Assembly: GCA_963663365.2 (NCBI GenBank)
Contig: CAXXIH010000002.1
Span: 62,001 to 126,000, forward strand
From: G963663365 sp963663365
GTDB taxonomy: Bacteria > Hinthialibacterota > Hinthialibacteria > Hinthialibacterales > G963663365
Direction: 5' to 3'
Length of the DNA: 64,000 nt
The position numbers were made by a program, and so were the translations under genes. Under the pieces are notes generated by a model that worked only from the letters and a program-made list of their open reading frames with translations, was not told where the DNA came from and ran no database searches. Shown piece after piece: positions 9,848 to 18,578 of this stretch. Within the stretch, counting starts at the first letter, position 1; every line of letters starts with the position of its first letter.

Positions 9848-10612
9848 CTATTTTATGCGCCCGGCGTATGTAATCGTTTTGACTTTTTTCTTCAACCATC
9901 GCCGGGTGCTTTGGGGAACCCCGCTATCTGTAACCAAATGATCGATATCCTTCCAGGAGGCGCATTTCACAAATGATGTCCGTTCGAATTTCGTATGGTC
10001 GATGGCGCAAATTGAATGTTGTGCGCAGGAAAGCATCAGTTGCACCACACGCGCAATATTGCCGTCTGAAGTATAAAGCCCTTCTTGGTTTACTCCATCA
10101 GCACCCACGATCGCAAGATCGACTCGGAATTCTTTAATGTTTTCTTCTGTCAGCCATCCGGTCAGGTCCGGATTCCCCTTGCGGGCCGTCCCTCCCAAAA
10201 TCACCAGCTCCATATCCTCATTGGCATAAAGGACAGAGGCGATAGCCAACGAAGGCGTCAGCACGGTTAATCCTCTCATCCCCGATATCGCCTTGGCCAC
10301 CTCCAGTGTTGTTGTTCCGGTGTCGAGCAGTATTTTCATCCCCGGTTCCAACATGGGAGCAATCTTTTCCGCAATGGCTTTCTTCTCGTTGGAGCACGTC
10401 TTTGCTTTTTCTTTAAATGCAAATTCAACTACTCCCATTTGGGACAGAACCGCGCCACCGTGCGTCCTCGTTAATTCGCCTTCTTGCTCCAATAAAAGCA
10501 TGTCGCGGCGAATTGTCATCGGGCTTACCTCAAAATGGTCCGCAAGATTTAAAACCGTGACTTGGCCCTGAATTCGGATGATCTCGAGAATCTCTGCCTG
10601 GCGTGTGTTCAT
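9848..10612 (-). CDS. DeoR/GlpR-family transcriptional regulator
   Basis: A repressor-type regulator of 254 residues. The N-terminal winged helix-turn-helix covers about residues 1-55 (RQAEILEIIRIQGQVTV, then SPMTIRRDMLLLEQ and the wing RTHGGAV). The C-terminal sugar-phosphate-sensing domain has the ISDG-like segments LLDTGTTTLEVAKAI and VGADGV. Relatives bind a phosphorylated sugar intermediate and repress catabolic genes. I start at the ATG at 10612 (MNTRQAEIL), which has AGGTAA eight bases ahead, rather than further upstream. Tandem GlpR-like half-sites lie upstream at about 10802-10831, so autoregulation is likely. No sugar-catabolic operon is adjacent, and the target genes are unknown. 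Confidence 0.88.
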   Translation of the reverse strand: MNTRQAEILEIIRIQGQVTVLNLADHFEVSPMTIRRDMLLLEQEGELTRTHGGAVLSQMGVVEFAFKEKAKTCSNEKKAIAEKIAPMLEPGMKILLDTGTTTLEVAKAISGMRGLTVLTPSLAIASVLYANEDMELVILGGTARKGNPDLTGWLTEENIKEFRVDLAIVGADGVNQEGLYTSDGNIARVVQLMLSCAQHSICAIDHTKFERTSFVKCASWKDIDHLVTDSGVPQSTRRWLKKKVKTITYAGRIK

Positions 10613-10801
10613 CGTCGCGTTACCTGATCTAAGAATTCCATTGCGGATAAAACGAACCATAGAGCCTTGTCACGGCGGGGGGAAGCCGCAATGACATCGC
10701 CCGCGTTATCCGCAGTCATGGAATGCCGCTCGGATTTGCCAATTTCGGGGACATTCAATCTCTGAATTCCTCTCTTGACAGATGGGCGCCGTAATGTTTT
10801 A

Positions 10802-10831
10802 TTAGCACATAATCGAACATAAATGAACATT
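10802..10831. promoter_or_regulatory. Tandem GlpR-like half-sites between deoR and a pseudopilin gene
   Basis: ACAT occurs at 10807, 10817 and 10827, an exact 10-bp period. ATCGAACATA (10812-10821) fits the GlpR half-site AWCGAACATW perfectly, and AATGAACATT (10822-10831) differs at one position. The site lies upstream of both divergent genes. Assignment to the neighbouring DeoR protein is inference. Confidence 0.5.
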
Positions 10832-10876
10832 TAGGTGATCCCGGTGTCATTCTCCATTTTGCTATCGATATTGATG

Positions 10877-10882
10877 TATAAT
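10877..10882 (+). promoter_or_regulatory. Candidate -10 box of the pseudopilin gene
   Basis: A perfect TATAAT at 10877-10882, 85 bases upstream of the ATG at 10968. I see no good -35 box at the right distance, so activation or a different promoter is possible. Confidence 0.35.
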
Positions 10883-10967
10883 GCTCCGGGTGTTGAATTT
10901 GGCCGAACAAGGCATGGTTAGCGAAGCAGGGGACCGTATAAGCACAATTTGTGAGAAGGAGTCGCAA

Positions 10968-11552
10968 ATGCCCAAAAAAGGATTCACCTTGATCGAATTG
11001 CTGATTGTCGTTGCCATTATCGGTATCTTGGCGGCGATTGCGGTGCCGAACTTCATCAACGCCCGTTTAAGAGCCCAAATCGCGCGTGTCACGGCGGAAT
11101 TGAAATCCGTCAATGATGCTTACCTCATGTACTTCATGGATAACCATAAATGGCCTCCCCATTTGGATGGCGATGAGGCCCAGCACCGCTTTGTGACCAC
11201 ACCGATTGCCTATTTGTCAACATCTATCCTAGATCCGTTTCAAGTCGAAGGCACCACCGATGCCTCTACAATCGGTTGGTATAAAGGGCAATATCATGAA
11301 GAGCCGGCCAAACAGATGCTTTCGGAATACTTCGGCTCAGGGGATGCCGCCGGACGCCGCTATGGCCGCACTCATGCCCGCGCCGCCTTTTTCTGCCGTT
11401 CAGTGGGGCCGGACTTGGACCGTCTCCGTGAATACACCATCCCCTATGACATCAGTAATGGATTAGCGAGCCAAGGCACTTTGGATAAACCATTATACGC
11501 TCCCTACAACAGTGCCTATCCATTCTATACCGGCAATATCCCCACGAATTGA
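10968..11552 (+). CDS. Secreted pseudopilin (type II secretion / type IV pilin-like)
   Basis: A 194-residue protein with a class III prepilin signal: KKG followed by FTLIELLIVVAIIGILAAIA, cleaved after the glycine with F as the new N-terminus and E at +5. The ATG at 10968 is preceded by AGAAGGAG, which excludes a longer start. After the helix it carries TTPIAYL with DPF, and near the C-terminus YDISNGLASQG. Both motifs recur in the pseudopilins at 24125 and 32399, and the first also in the broken copy at 38262. None lies next to a secretion-machine gene. Such solitary pseudopilins with short globular domains are abundant in Planctomycetes, Lentisphaerae and Hydrogenedentes, and their role there is not established. 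Confidence 0.85.
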   Translation: MPKKGFTLIELLIVVAIIGILAAIAVPNFINARLRAQIARVTAELKSVNDAYLMYFMDNHKWPPHLDGDEAQHRFVTTPIAYLSTSILDPFQVEGTTDASTIGWYKGQYHEEPAKQMLSEYFGSGDAAGRRYGRTHARAAFFCRSVGPDLDRLREYTIPYDISNGLASQGTLDKPLYAPYNSAYPFYTGNIPTN

Positions 11553-11671
11553 GTTGTCAGGTATTGAATTGTTATTTGCAGATTTAAACCTTGTTCTGTG
11601 TTTTTCGCAGAATGGCTTGAATGTATAAAATGAAGAGTGTTTTCTCTCCGAAACATAGCCATAAATCCGGT

Positions 11672-11700
11672 TTGTATGCCTCTCAGCCGTTCTCTATAAT
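11672..11700 (+). promoter_or_regulatory. Sigma-70-type promoter of the oxidoreductase gene
   Basis: TTGTAT at 11672-11677, a 17-base spacer and TATAAT at 11695-11700. Transcription would begin near 11707, about 24 bases before the start codon. Confidence 0.6.
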
Positions 11701-11730
11701 CACCTTTCATTCTATGGGAAAGGTATGAAT

Positions 11731-12889
11731 ATGACTTTAAAAACACTGCGAGTAGGTATGATCGGCCATGGATTTATGGGAAAAATGCACGGCCACGCTT
11801 ACCGCTCATTGCCCTTTTATTACGATCCACCACCCGCAAAAATCGTGCTGGCCGGAGTAGCCACAAACACAGAGACCAGTTGGAAGCGCGCTGTCGAAGA
11901 ATGGGAATACGAATTCGGGACTACTGATTACAGCGAAATCTGCACACGCGATGACATCGACATCGTCGACTGCTGTACTCCCAACTGCCACCACAAGGAT
12001 GTCCTAATCTGTGCTTTGGAGCACGGCAAGCATGTGTATATGGACAAACCCTTAAGTTGCACGCTGGATGAAGCCAAAGAGATGTCGGCCTGCGCTCGTC
12101 AGCATCCGGGGCAAATCACTCAGATGGCGTTCCAATACCGTTTCATTCCCGCCATTTTACGGGCCAAGGAATTGATCGATAGCGGTGCCTTGGGGCAAAT
12201 CTTTTCCGCACGTGTTTGTTATCTCCATGCCGGTTATGTTGATCCCAAACGCCCGTTTTCTTGGCGGCTGGATACAGCCATCAGCGGCAAAGGCGGCGCG
12301 CTCTTCGATTTAGGGGCGCATGTTGTCGATCTCACCCGCTATCTGTTGGGCGATATTACCGAAGTGTTCCACCTCGGCGAGACATTTGTGAAAGAGCGTC
12401 CGGCTGCGGATGATCCTTCCAAAAAAATCCCGGTTGAGGTTGATGATGTTTCGTTGCTTACGTTCCGTCTAAAGAATGGCGGCATCGGCACGCTTGAATC
12501 TTCCCGTTTTGCCACCGGCGTGCAGGACGAAGTCCGTTTTGAAGCGCATGGCAGCAAAGGGGCTATCCGTTTCAATCTCATGCAGCCCAATTATCTTGAG
12601 TTTTATGATGCCACCGCTCCTGGCGGCGCGTATGGTGGGAGAGCGTGGATTCAAAGCGATTGAATGTGTCGCCCGCTATCCGCAACCCGCAAAACTGCCC
12701 GGCCCCAAAAACACGGTTGGTTGGGAGCGGTTCCATGTTCATAGCATTTATAATTTCGTTACCCATGTGCTTGAGGGTACGCCTTCAAGCCCTGATATAG
12801 CCGAAGGCGCGCAAACACAAGCCGTGCTTGAGGCGGCTTTAGATTCCGGCGGCAAAGGCGAATGGACGCCTGTGGAGTCTCTTGCCTAA
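11731..12889 (+). pseudogene. Gfo/Idh/MocA oxidoreductase, frameshifted
   Basis: An NAD(P)-dependent oxidoreductase of the glucose-fructose oxidoreductase / inositol dehydrogenase family. The Rossmann motif is GMIGHGFMGKMHG. HGKHVYMDKPLS is the conserved EKP-type motif with E replaced by D, and GKGGALFDLGAHVVD is the usual substrate-side segment. The first frame reaches a stop at 12661-12663. The family's C-terminal part (GFKAIECVARYP and onward to 12889) lies in the next frame. Dropping one G from the GGG at 12637-12639 restores one continuous protein of about 385 residues, the normal length. A real frameshift and an assembly error are equally possible. I start at the ATG at 11731, seven bases after AAAGG; the ATG at 11725 is too close to it. 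Confidence 0.75.
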
Positions 12890-13022
12890 AGTTGGTTTCA
12901 CAATCCCGGTCTATGTATAGCCGGGGGAGGGCGAATCTCCTGATGAGCCGCTGTTTTTACACTTTCTGCATCAGCTTGGTATGGCCCTGCTTTTTCGGAA
13001 AGGTGTTATAAGACTATTTTTA
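12890..13022 (+). repeat. Single repeat unit with degenerate ends
   Basis: It contains GGGAGGGCGAATCTCCTGAT and then GAGCCGCTGTTTTTACAC, followed by TGCATCAGCTTGGTATGGCC, closely matching 18753-18838. The outer ends (TTGGTTTCACAA on the left, GGTGTTATAAGAC on the right) look like decayed forms of the inverted ends of the element at 18579-18852. Confidence 0.6.
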
Positions 13023-13074
13023 GGAATTTATCTGGAATTCTTTCAACTTGGAAAAATACGGAGGTTTAGGTGCA

Positions 13075-14316
13075 ATGAAAACCGATGGCAAAAAAAGCGA
13101 GAACTGTTCGAGACGTGAATTTCTTGGTAAAAGCGGCGCCGCGTTGGCCGTAACCACGTTGGCCTCATCCGCTTCCCCGCTCGCCGCTTACAGTGCGCCT
13201 AAAAAGGTTCGTATAGGCGTTGTCGGTGGCGGTTTTGGCTGTGGATTCCAATGGCATGAGCATCCGGATTGTGTTGTCCAGGCCGTTGCGGATCTTCGTG
13301 AAGACCGCCGGGAACGTCTGGTCAAAACCTATAGCTGCAACAATGTCTATAACTCGCTCGCCGAGTTGGTCAAAGATAAGAATGTTGATGCCGTCGCTGT
13401 CTTTACCGATGCTCCGCTGCATGTCGAACATGCTGTGCAAGCCATGAAACATGGCAAGCATGTCATCAGCGCTGTCCCGGCTTGTTTTGCCACAGTCGAA
13501 GATGCCGAAAAACTCCATGCTGCGGTTAAAGAAACCGGCCAAACCTACATGCTGGCTGAAACCAGTTACTTTCAACAGAAAACCATTTCCGCCCGCAAGT
13601 TCTATGAAGAAGGCAAATTCGGAGAAATATTCTACTGCGAATCCGAATATCAACATGATGGTCTAGAGCGCATGTATTTTGAGAATGGCAAACGCACGTG
13701 GCGTTATGGCCTCGCGCCGATGCATTATCCCACCCATTGCACCGCTCACCTCATCAGTGTGACCGGTGAACGGCTCGTCAAAGTCGTATGCAATGGCTGG
13801 GGCGATGATAATCCCATCTTAAAAGACAATCCGTACAACAATCCCTTCTGGAATGGTTCCGCCATGTTCCGCACCGATAAGGGCCATGGATTCCGCGTCA
13901 ATGTTTGGTGGAAAGGAGCGCACCGGGGCTGCGAGCGCGCACAATGGATTGGTACAGAAATGAGTTTTTATGACCGCCATCCCAATGGATTGGGCCCCGT
14001 CATCGTTCGTTCCAGTGAAAAACAAGAAAAAGATGATGCCGGATTCGTACGGAATTTGCCGCGATTCGAGCAATATGAGCAGCCGGAATGGTGGAAGACG
14101 GATATGTTGCCGGAACCTTTACGCCACGAGACCGGCCATGAAGGTTCTCATGCGTTTTTAACCAATGAGTTTGTCGAGGCTCTGGTTCAGGGACGGCGGC
14201 CGAAGGTCGATGTCTATGAAGCCTTGGCCTACACCGTTCCGGGAATCGTTGCGCATCAATCTGCATTGCGCGGCGGCGAAGAATTGGAAATCCCTCAGTT
14301 TGAACGCCCCGCTTGA
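13075..14316 (+). CDS. Gfo/Idh/MocA oxidoreductase exported by the Tat pathway
   Basis: A 413-residue protein with a twin-arginine signal (SRREFLGKSG, then a hydrophobic stretch ending in ASPLAAYSA), so it folds with NAD(P) in the cytoplasm before export. The Rossmann motif is GVVGGGFGCGFQ. The usual EKP motif is replaced by HGKHVISAVPA, so the catalytic lysine of the family is absent and activity is uncertain. ATG at 13075 has GGAGG nine bases ahead. It is the first gene of a five-gene run with gaps of 49, 7, 6 and 15 bases that continues to the AlgI/AlgJ-like pair, which suggests a role in handling cell-surface or extracellular carbohydrate. Confidence 0.82.
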   Translation: MKTDGKKSENCSRREFLGKSGAALAVTTLASSASPLAAYSAPKKVRIGVVGGGFGCGFQWHEHPDCVVQAVADLREDRRERLVKTYSCNNVYNSLAELVKDKNVDAVAVFTDAPLHVEHAVQAMKHGKHVISAVPACFATVEDAEKLHAAVKETGQTYMLAETSYFQQKTISARKFYEEGKFGEIFYCESEYQHDGLERMYFENGKRTWRYGLAPMHYPTHCTAHLISVTGERLVKVVCNGWGDDNPILKDNPYNNPFWNGSAMFRTDKGHGFRVNVWWKGAHRGCERAQWIGTEMSFYDRHPNGLGPVIVRSSEKQEKDDAGFVRNLPRFEQYEQPEWWKTDMLPEPLRHETGHEGSHAFLTNEFVEALVQGRRPKVDVYEALAYTVPGIVAHQSALRGGEELEIPQFERPA

Positions 14317-14365
14317 CCGCGGTTTGTTGAAAATCCAACTTCCCGGAATATGGAGGTCGAAACCT

Positions 14366-15412
14366 ATGAAATTCGGGAAAATCGCATTTGTGATTGGTTA
14401 CAGTATCGGCGCGATGGCTCTCGCCCGCCCGGGATTGGCCGCCGATACACCCCAGCAGGCTGAATTGCGCAGCGAAGTCGCCGCCAAAGGCTGGATTGCA
14501 TACAGTGCCCGCTCCAAAAACGGATCTTGGGATCTTTTTGTATCTCGTCCCGATGGAACCTCTCGCCGTGTGTTGACCGATACTCCTGATTTTGAAGAGG
14601 CTGCGCCTCGCTGGTCCCTGGATGGCAGACAACTCCTTTATCGGCGTATCGCCAAAGGCACTGAGATCAATCATGACCTGTGGGGATTCCAAGGCCAACT
14701 CATTATTGCCAATGCCGATGGATCCGATCCCGTCATCATGGGCGATGACCAGCAGCTTCCATGGGCTTCTTGGTCGCCGGATGCAACACAACTGATTTGC
14801 CTGAATCGCAAAGGCATCGATATCGTCGATATTGCTACAAAGAACGTGATTCGTTCCATGCCCCGTAAAGGCATCTACCAACAGCTGTTTTGGTCCGCTG
14901 ATGGCAAATGGTTGACCGGAACCGGAAATATCGCCGGAAAAAGTTGGAAAGTGGTCCGCATGAATGCCGAAACCGGAGAACTGAATCCGGTCGATGCCGG
15001 GCAAAGTTGCACGCCCGATTGGTGCTCCGATTCGAAACGCGTTATTTATTCTTCCCGCCCTCCCGAACAGAAGACCAACAAAGGGTACGGTTGGACCCAA
15101 CTCTGGGTGGCCGATGGCGATGGTCAGAACGGGAGCCTGGTTTATGGTGAAGAGGGTGTCCATATCTACGGCGGTGCCATGTCCCCCGATGACCACTATG
15201 TGCTCTTTACAAAATGCACTGAGGATGGTGGCGGCGCTGAAAAAACAGGTGGCCCCATGTTTATCATGCGGTTTAACGATACTCCTGCCATAACCGGTGA
15301 AAGCGCCGAAATGCGTTCCATCCATCCCAATACCAAGGATGGCCCGGCAATCGAATTCGGCACGGGATGGGAGCCGTGTTGGACGTACGCTGAAATCCTG
15401 CAAGGGAGATAA
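14366..15412 (+). CDS. Secreted TolB/PD40-type beta-propeller protein
   Basis: A 348-residue protein with an N-terminal signal peptide (about residues 1-25, ending ARPGLAA). The body has repeated propeller blades of the PD40 type: WDLFVSRPDGTSRRVLTD, APRWSLDGRQLLYRR, ASWSPDATQLICL and FWSADGKWLTGTG. Such propellers in the periplasm usually bind a partner protein or a glycan; no catalytic residues can be assigned. The ATG at 14366 has GGAGG nine bases ahead. It ends seven bases before the lipoprotein gene and belongs to the operon with the AlgI-like acyltransferase. Confidence 0.8.
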   Translation: MKFGKIAFVIGYSIGAMALARPGLAADTPQQAELRSEVAAKGWIAYSARSKNGSWDLFVSRPDGTSRRVLTDTPDFEEAAPRWSLDGRQLLYRRIAKGTEINHDLWGFQGQLIIANADGSDPVIMGDDQQLPWASWSPDATQLICLNRKGIDIVDIATKNVIRSMPRKGIYQQLFWSADGKWLTGTGNIAGKSWKVVRMNAETGELNPVDAGQSCTPDWCSDSKRVIYSSRPPEQKTNKGYGWTQLWVADGDGQNGSLVYGEEGVHIYGGAMSPDDHYVLFTKCTEDGGGAEKTGGPMFIMRFNDTPAITGESAEMRSIHPNTKDGPAIEFGTGWEPCWTYAEILQGR

Positions 15413-15419
15413 CTTGCTG

Positions 15420-15929
15420 ATGTATAAAAATCTTGTTGTGTCTTACTTTCGGCCTGTGGCCATTCTATTGCTCTTGGGGGGATTGTGTCTCTCTTGTTCT
15501 AAAGAGTCCGGTCCGGTTGCGGATGGAAAATCCGCCACCACTGCGGGTGATGATCAAATCGCTTCCCAAGGCGCCTATGAAATCACCGCAAAACTATTGG
15601 AAATCCCCGGCGAGTTGCCCGATGATCCGCTTTATAATTACGCCTTTGTCTTTAAATACGAAATCGTCAACGTGATCCGGGGTGAACTCGATTCCAAAAT
15701 CGTCTATATCGGCCACTATAAGCCGCTTGAACCCCGGGACACGGTTGCCGATGTAAGTTCGGGTGAAGTTGGCGGGAATCTAAAAGAGTTCCGTGCAGGC
15801 GATATCCATCACATGGCCCTTGAAGTCCCAATTGATGATTATTTTATGGGCGGGATTGTGAATCGTTATTTTGAAGAAAACACCGGACCGATTTATTGGG
15901 CTGTGTGGACCAACCGTGCGGCTGATTAA
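15420..15929 (+). CDS. Small lipoprotein of unknown function
   Basis: A 169-residue protein with a lipoprotein signal: hydrophobic ILLLLGG then LCLSC, whose cysteine (about residue 25) would be lipidated. The mature part has no motif I recognise. AFVFKYEIVNVIRGEL and IVYIGHYKP suggest a small beta-rich domain. The start ATG at 15420 sits seven bases after the upstream stop, with AGGGAG near 15402, so translation is probably coupled. It lies six bases before the O-acyltransferase gene. It could be an accessory component of the acylation system, but that rests only on position. Confidence 0.7.
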   Translation: MYKNLVVSYFRPVAILLLLGGLCLSCSKESGPVADGKSATTAGDDQIASQGAYEITAKLLEIPGELPDDPLYNYAFVFKYEIVNVIRGELDSKIVYIGHYKPLEPRDTVADVSSGEVGGNLKEFRAGDIHHMALEVPIDDYFMGGIVNRYFEENTGPIYWAVWTNRAAD

Positions 15930-15935
15930 CTCCCA

Positions 15936-17336
15936 ATGATTTTTACTTCGCATATTTTCATTTTCTATTTTCTTCCATTTGTGCTGCTGGCCTATTATCT
16001 CTTACCGGCCAAGCGTAACCATTTTTTGCTTCTCGTCAGCTATGCCTTTTATGGCTGGTGGAATCCTTGGTTTGTGCTTCTGATGTTATTTGCCACGGCT
16101 GTGAATTACATCTGTGGCGGTTGGATCGCGCGCTGTCCCGATGATGGCCCCGGACGAAATGCCGCGCTGGTAATTTCCGTCGTGATCAGCCTCAGCACTT
16201 TGGGATTCTTCAAATATTTCATGTTCTTCCAATCGAATGTGAATGCTCTGCTGGCCTTTGCCGGACAAGAGGCCCTTCCGGTACTCCAAATCACACTGCC
16301 CATCGGAATTTCTTTCTACATCTTCCAAAGCATCAGCTATACCGTGGATGTATACCGCCGCGAATCGCCGCCTGTACGGTCGTTTTTCGATTTCGCCTGT
16401 TTCGTGGCGTTATTCCCCCAACTGATTGCCGGACCGATTGTACGTTACAACACAATCGCCGATCAGCTGGTCAGCCGGGATCATACCCTGGACAAATTCA
16501 CAAGCGGCGTGGCTCTGTTCATACTTGGATTTGCCAAGAAACTCTTCCTCGCCAATATCATCGGCCAGGCTGCCGATACTGTTTTTGCCGCCGAATCTCC
16601 GGGAACGTTTGATGCCTGGTTTGGCGTTATCGCCTATGCCTTTCAAATTTATTATGATTTCTCCGCTTATTCCGATATGGCTATCGGATTGGGACGCATG
16701 TTCGGCTTTGAATTCCCCCGCAACTTCAATGCTCCCTATCATGCTGACAGCATCACCGATTTCTGGCGGCGTTGGCATATTTCCCTTTCGACTTTCTTGC
16801 GTGATTATTTGTACATCCCCCTGGGCGGCAACCGCTATGGCCCCGGCCGCACCTATATCAACTTAGCCCTGGTAATGCTTCTCGGCGGACTGTGGCATGG
16901 TGCCAGCTGGCTCTTTGTCATTTGGGGCGGTTATCACGGAACATTATTGGCCTTTGAACGTTGGCGCGGAAAAACCAGCGTATACAACCGTCTCCCACGG
17001 CCCGTACGTGTTGCTGCAACATTTGTTCTGGTTCTCTTTTCATGGGTTCTGTTCCGGGCCGGGACATTAGAGGCCGGGCTCAATTACTTCTCCGCCATGT
17101 TCGGCTTGAGCCATGCTGAGGGCGGAAGTCAACTCCTTAGCGCCGAAATTTATACCCATGGTAATTGGTTTATGATGGCCCTTTGTGCCGCACTGGCGTT
17201 TCAACGTGTCCAGGCATTCGATTGGGTTGAAAAATTATCTGCTTGGCGCGTGCTTCTCCTGTTGCTTGTTTTTTGTTTTTCGCTGGCGCTGTTGTTCGCT
17301 CAATCCTTTAATCCGTTTCTCTATTTTCAGTTTTAG
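15936..17336 (+). CDS. MBOAT membrane O-acyltransferase (AlgI-like)
   Basis: A 466-residue polytopic membrane protein of the membrane-bound O-acyltransferase family. The two signature histidines are visible: H281 in WRRWHISLSTFLRDYLYIPL and H321 in GGLWHGASW. The N-terminus (FTSHIFIFYFLPFVLLAYY) and PQLIAGPIVRY are typical of the AlgI/DltB branch. These proteins pass acetyl groups from the cytoplasm across the membrane to a periplasmic SGNH partner. That partner is encoded 15 bases downstream, as in alginate or cellulose acetylation systems. The glycan acetylated here is unknown, since no polymerase is adjacent. Confidence 0.93.
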   Translation: MIFTSHIFIFYFLPFVLLAYYLLPAKRNHFLLLVSYAFYGWWNPWFVLLMLFATAVNYICGGWIARCPDDGPGRNAALVISVVISLSTLGFFKYFMFFQSNVNALLAFAGQEALPVLQITLPIGISFYIFQSISYTVDVYRRESPPVRSFFDFACFVALFPQLIAGPIVRYNTIADQLVSRDHTLDKFTSGVALFILGFAKKLFLANIIGQAADTVFAAESPGTFDAWFGVIAYAFQIYYDFSAYSDMAIGLGRMFGFEFPRNFNAPYHADSITDFWRRWHISLSTFLRDYLYIPLGGNRYGPGRTYINLALVMLLGGLWHGASWLFVIWGGYHGTLLAFERWRGKTSVYNRLPRPVRVAATFVLVLFSWVLFRAGTLEAGLNYFSAMFGLSHAEGGSQLLSAEIYTHGNWFMMALCAALAFQRVQAFDWVEKLSAWRVLLLLLVFCFSLALLFAQSFNPFLYFQF

Positions 17337-17351
17337 GTATGAGGTAAGAAA

Positions 17352-18494
17352 ATGATAAATGATAAGAAACATAAACTCTTCCTCATTGCCGGATTTTTAT
17401 TGATTATTTTCGGTGTGGGCATCGTGCAGGCCGCCTTGGAAATGAGCGAGCGCGAACGGCCCCAGTTTTTGGACTTGTTTTTATATAAACCCACTGAGAC
17501 AAATCTGAGAAGATTCGAAAGCCGTTTGGAAAAACTCAATTGGCTCTCCACGGCTGTTCAACCCTGGGTGCGCTATAGCATGTTTATTGCCTTGGGCGAT
17601 GCCGGTGAAAAGGCCGTTCTGGGACGCGAGGGGTGGTTCTTCTACAAACCCGGTGTGCAATACTTGATTGAACCGCTTCCCAAAGTCACAGCGGATGATC
17701 CTCGCGGCGATCCGGTTCAGGCTATCGTCTCCTTCCGCGAACAACTCCTCCAACGCGGTATCCAATTATTGGTCATTCCCGCGCCCGGCAAAGCCAGCAT
17801 CTACCCCCATCAATTAGCGGCGCGTGTTGAACCCAAAGACGAAACCGTCTCGATTCATACACAAAATCTAATTCGCCAACTCCGTGATAACGGAGTTGAA
17901 GTCCTTGATTTGTTCAGCCTTTATCGGGATAACCTTGTTCCTGAAGGGGAAGGAAATACCAATTTCTATCTGGCTCAAGATACCCACTGGTCTCCACAGG
18001 GAATGCGTCTTGCTGCCCAAAGCGCCGCCAGACGTTTGTTGGAGCTGGGCTGGATCGAACGCGGTGATATTCTTTATGACGAGCATCAAATCGAGCTGGA
18101 GCGTTATGGCGATGTTTTACGCATGATGGACATGCCCGGCTTGGAACATTCTTACAAACCCGAATCGGTTATGTCTTTGCAGGTTGTAAGGCGTGAGGGC
18201 GGGGAACTCTACAAAGATGATCCCGAGTCCCAGGTGCTTGTGTTGGGCGATAGTTTTCTGCGAATTTATGAACGCGATGAACCCAAATCGGGAGGTTTCA
18301 CTGCCCACCTTGCCCGTGAATTACAGATGCCTGTCGCTTCCATTATCGGCGATGGCGGCGCTTCGACACTTGTTCGGCAGGAACTCAAACGTAAATCCCA
18401 GCTCCTGGCAAACAAAAAAGTTGTCGTTTGGGAATTCGTTGAAAGAGATATCCGCTTTGGCATGGAAGGCTGGCAGGATATCCCCCTTCCGTAA
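17352..18494 (+). CDS. AlgJ/AlgX-type SGNH O-acetyltransferase
   Basis: A 380-residue periplasmic protein anchored by one N-terminal membrane helix (about residues 8-28). It belongs to the AlgX/AlgJ SGNH-hydrolase-like group. The catalytic Asp and His lie in D210-T-H212-W (QDTHWSPQGM) and the serine is S301 in VLVLGDSFLR, the family arrangement. VIPAPGKASIYP near residue 140 is another family landmark. It would take acetyl groups delivered by the AlgI-like protein just upstream and attach them to a polysaccharide. It is the last gene of the operon; a repeat element follows. Confidence 0.88.
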   Translation: MINDKKHKLFLIAGFLLIIFGVGIVQAALEMSERERPQFLDLFLYKPTETNLRRFESRLEKLNWLSTAVQPWVRYSMFIALGDAGEKAVLGREGWFFYKPGVQYLIEPLPKVTADDPRGDPVQAIVSFREQLLQRGIQLLVIPAPGKASIYPHQLAARVEPKDETVSIHTQNLIRQLRDNGVEVLDLFSLYRDNLVPEGEGNTNFYLAQDTHWSPQGMRLAAQSAARRLLELGWIERGDILYDEHQIELERYGDVLRMMDMPGLEHSYKPESVMSLQVVRREGGELYKDDPESQVLVLGDSFLRIYERDEPKSGGFTAHLARELQMPVASIIGDGGASTLVRQELKRKSQLLANKKVVVWEFVERDIRFGMEGWQDIPLP

Positions 18495-18578
18495 TGGCTT
18501 TCCCTTTTGTGGATACGGATGGATAACACCCTCGTGCGCCCTTTGTGCTCTCCCCTGCTATTCTGCTAAACTCCAGTA

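Noticed and set aside
14000..15403. 467-codon minus-strand open frame opposite the Tat oxidoreductase end and the propeller gene
   Set aside because: It overlaps two well-supported plus-strand genes with ribosome sites; its translation has no family resemblance and simply mirrors their codon pattern.
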